Assembly (NCBI GenBank): GCA_022539475.1
Contig: VCMS01000179.1
Span: forward strand, 1 to 64,000
Source: Gracilaria domingensis
Taxonomy: Eukaryota; Rhodophyta; Florideophyceae; Gracilariales; Gracilariaceae
Direction: 5' to 3'
DNA: 64,000 nucleotides
The position numbers and the translations under genes are program-made. Positions within the stretch are counted from its first letter, which is position 1. Each line of letters opens with the position of its first letter. The notes beneath the pieces were generated by a model. That model was given only the letters and a program-made list of their open reading frames with translations. It made no database searches and was not told the DNA's origin. Of this stretch, positions 62,668 to 64,000 are shown piece by piece.

Positions 62668-64000
62668 CGTCTGTGTTCTGCAAAGTGGAATATAGTCTGT
62701 TCGCTTTGGAAACTAAGCTAGTTTTGGGGCTTTTTGGTGCGCGCGAGCGGGTAGCAGAGGCTGGCACTCAAAAAATTAAGAAATTTTGGAATATTAAATT
62801 CCATTTCGCGCAGTTTAGTTCTTGGGTCCCCTAGTTTTTGTAGAGGTTCTACTTCGCCGCACCACCCCATTCACTCTTTTCCGCGACCCTCTCTCAAAAC
62901 TGCACTCGTGCTAGTTTGCCTTTCCATTTTCTCCCATGTTGCAATGCCAATCGCAACTCATCCCACCTCAATCATCCCATCGCTTCTTCCCAGTCCACAC
63001 CACCCCCGCTATTTACCCATTTCTCGCCCATCACGCGTTCGCATCCTCTCTCTCCGTCTCCGCAAACGTCATTTTGTAGAAGTCAGGTGTACAACTCTCC
63101 CCCTTCTCGTATACCCGCCTCGCCCCAAAACGGCTTCAAATCCCTCCCATCCTTCTCTCCTCCTGTCCCCTCAGAATCCCCTTCGCAGTCCGCGCTACCT
63201 CCGCCGCACTCCTAAACCCAGTCACCACCGGAGCTCCGACTCCCTCCCGCCGCACCTCCTCCACCACCTTCTTCATCTCCTTACGCCTCTTCTTCAGACG
63301 GCTCTTCCCATCCCCAACCCCACCAACCTTTGTCTTCGGTGTCACAGGAGATCCCTTCTGCACCGCCACCCTTCCCACACTTCCCTTCTCCGTCTTTCCC
63401 TCCACACCTCCTTTCACCCTCTCCTCTTCCACCAATCTTTGCCTCTTGCCCAGCTCCTTCACCTCCTTCTCCAGCACGTCCAACCTCTCGTTCAGAACCC
63501 TATTCTCCTCCCGCAACTCTCCAACCTCCCTTCCCGCACACTCCACTATCCCATACACATGATTTCTCATCTCCACTCCCAATACCGACAACGAATTCCG
63601 CAGGCTCGAAATCGCCTCAACCGAAACACCACTACCACCCCCACTCAGCACCACACCGCCCATTTCCGTTACAATCTCCACCATTCCATCTTCCAGTTGC
63701 TCCTTCATCACCAACCCCAACATCCCCACTCTCGCCTTCATCTCCCTTACAAACCGCATCTCTCTGTCACCCTCTCCGCCCCAACTTTCTATCTGGTCTC
63801 CAACCTCTAACTGACTCAGATGCACCGCACCCCTTCTCTCCATTGCGACCCCCTCCACCTCCAATTCTACACCCTTCTCCACCTCATCACCATCCCCTCT
63901 CCTCGCCTCACACTCCTTTCCTTCATCGGCCACTTCCTTATTCTGCAACATCCGACCAGCCGCCGTAATCACGTCCTCTTCCCGCTTTGGTGACGGCGTC
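62668..64000 (-). mobile_element. Element 3: inverted copy, right end only
   Basis: The right terminus (read in reverse) is CGTCTGTGTTCTGCA at 62,668-62,682. The sequence then follows element 1's right end and coiled-coil gene inverted to the window edge. It is inserted into the C-terminal region of the Tnp2-type gene. The left end lies outside the window. Confidence 0.9.
63136..64000 (-). CDS. Acidic coiled-coil element protein (element 3, 5' end beyond window)
   Basis: This is the third copy of the 309-residue protein, open to the right edge ('TPSPKREEDVITAAGRML' at the edge), so only about the first 20 residues are missing. The coiled coil and basic C-terminus are identical in layout to the copies at 34,257 and 56,162. 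Confidence 0.65.
   Translation of the reverse strand, partial: TPSPKREEDVITAAGRMLQNKEVADEGKECEARRGDGDEVEKGVELEVEGVAMERRGAVHLSQLEVGDQIESWGGEGDREMRFVREMKARVGMLGLVMKEQLEDGMVEIVTEMGGVVLSGGGSGVSVEAISSLRNSLSVLGVEMRNHVYGIVECAGREVGELREENRVLNERLDVLEKEVKELGKRQRLVEEERVKGGVEGKTEKGSVGRVAVQKGSPVTPKTKVGGVGDGKSRLKKRRKEMKKVVEEVRREGVGAPVVTGFRSAAEVARTAKGILRGQEERRMGGI

Overview
This is a eukaryotic nuclear window made almost entirely of mobile DNA. The host-like relics (an ERGIC-53/VIP36-type lectin, the proteasome adaptor ECM29 and the serine palmitoyltransferase subunit LCB2), the chromodomain Ty3/gypsy fragments and the Tnp2/Plavaka-like transposases are all eukaryotic. An alga or other protist is my best guess; the species cannot be fixed from sequence alone.

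The centrepiece is a 22.9 kb DNA transposon at 12,772-35,654 (element 1). Its 15-bp terminal inverted repeats begin CGTCTGT. A shorter copy at 46,805-57,529 (element 2, 10.7 kb) is the same element with four internal deletions. A third copy enters from the right edge in inverted orientation (62,668-64,000, element 3). An older relic is spread over about 1-10,228: transposase fragment, palindrome array, then three decayed host-type genes, then the element right end.

Element 1, left to right: a structured left end with three GGGTCGTCCAG motifs, hairpins and a 373-bp tandem repeat; a Plavaka/Tnp2-like transposase (+); a tail-to-tail 800-residue basic/coiled-coil protein (-); a SET-domain ORF (-) overlapping a beta-class DNA amino-methyltransferase with DPPF and FAGTFSTG motifs (-); a 1 kb array of near-perfect palindromes between two inverted copies of one promoter; then rightward a ParB-like protein and a 2-oxoglutarate/Fe(II) dioxygenase-like protein; two tail-to-tail HAD phosphatase-like genes; a ketopantoate-reductase-like gene (-); the C-terminal third of ribulose-phosphate 3-epimerase; a coiled-coil protein; and a conserved right end. 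The element thus appears to carry candidate writers (DNA methyltransferase, SET), a candidate eraser (dioxygenase) and a ParB-like protein next to a palindrome array. That combination is the most interesting thing here.

Between elements 1 and 2 (35.7-46.8 kb) lie fragments of Ty3/gypsy retroelements (integrase tail, chromodomain, and a minus-strand RT-RNaseH-integrase relic) and a 1.1 kb inverted duplication. Between elements 2 and 3 (57.5-62.7 kb) is a different, decayed Tnp2-type transposase with a divergent basic ORF; element 3 is inserted in its end. Most genes carry stops or frameshifts. Some, especially at 25.4-27.1 kb, may be sequence errors, because an ambiguous base and a suspicious local duplication occur there.
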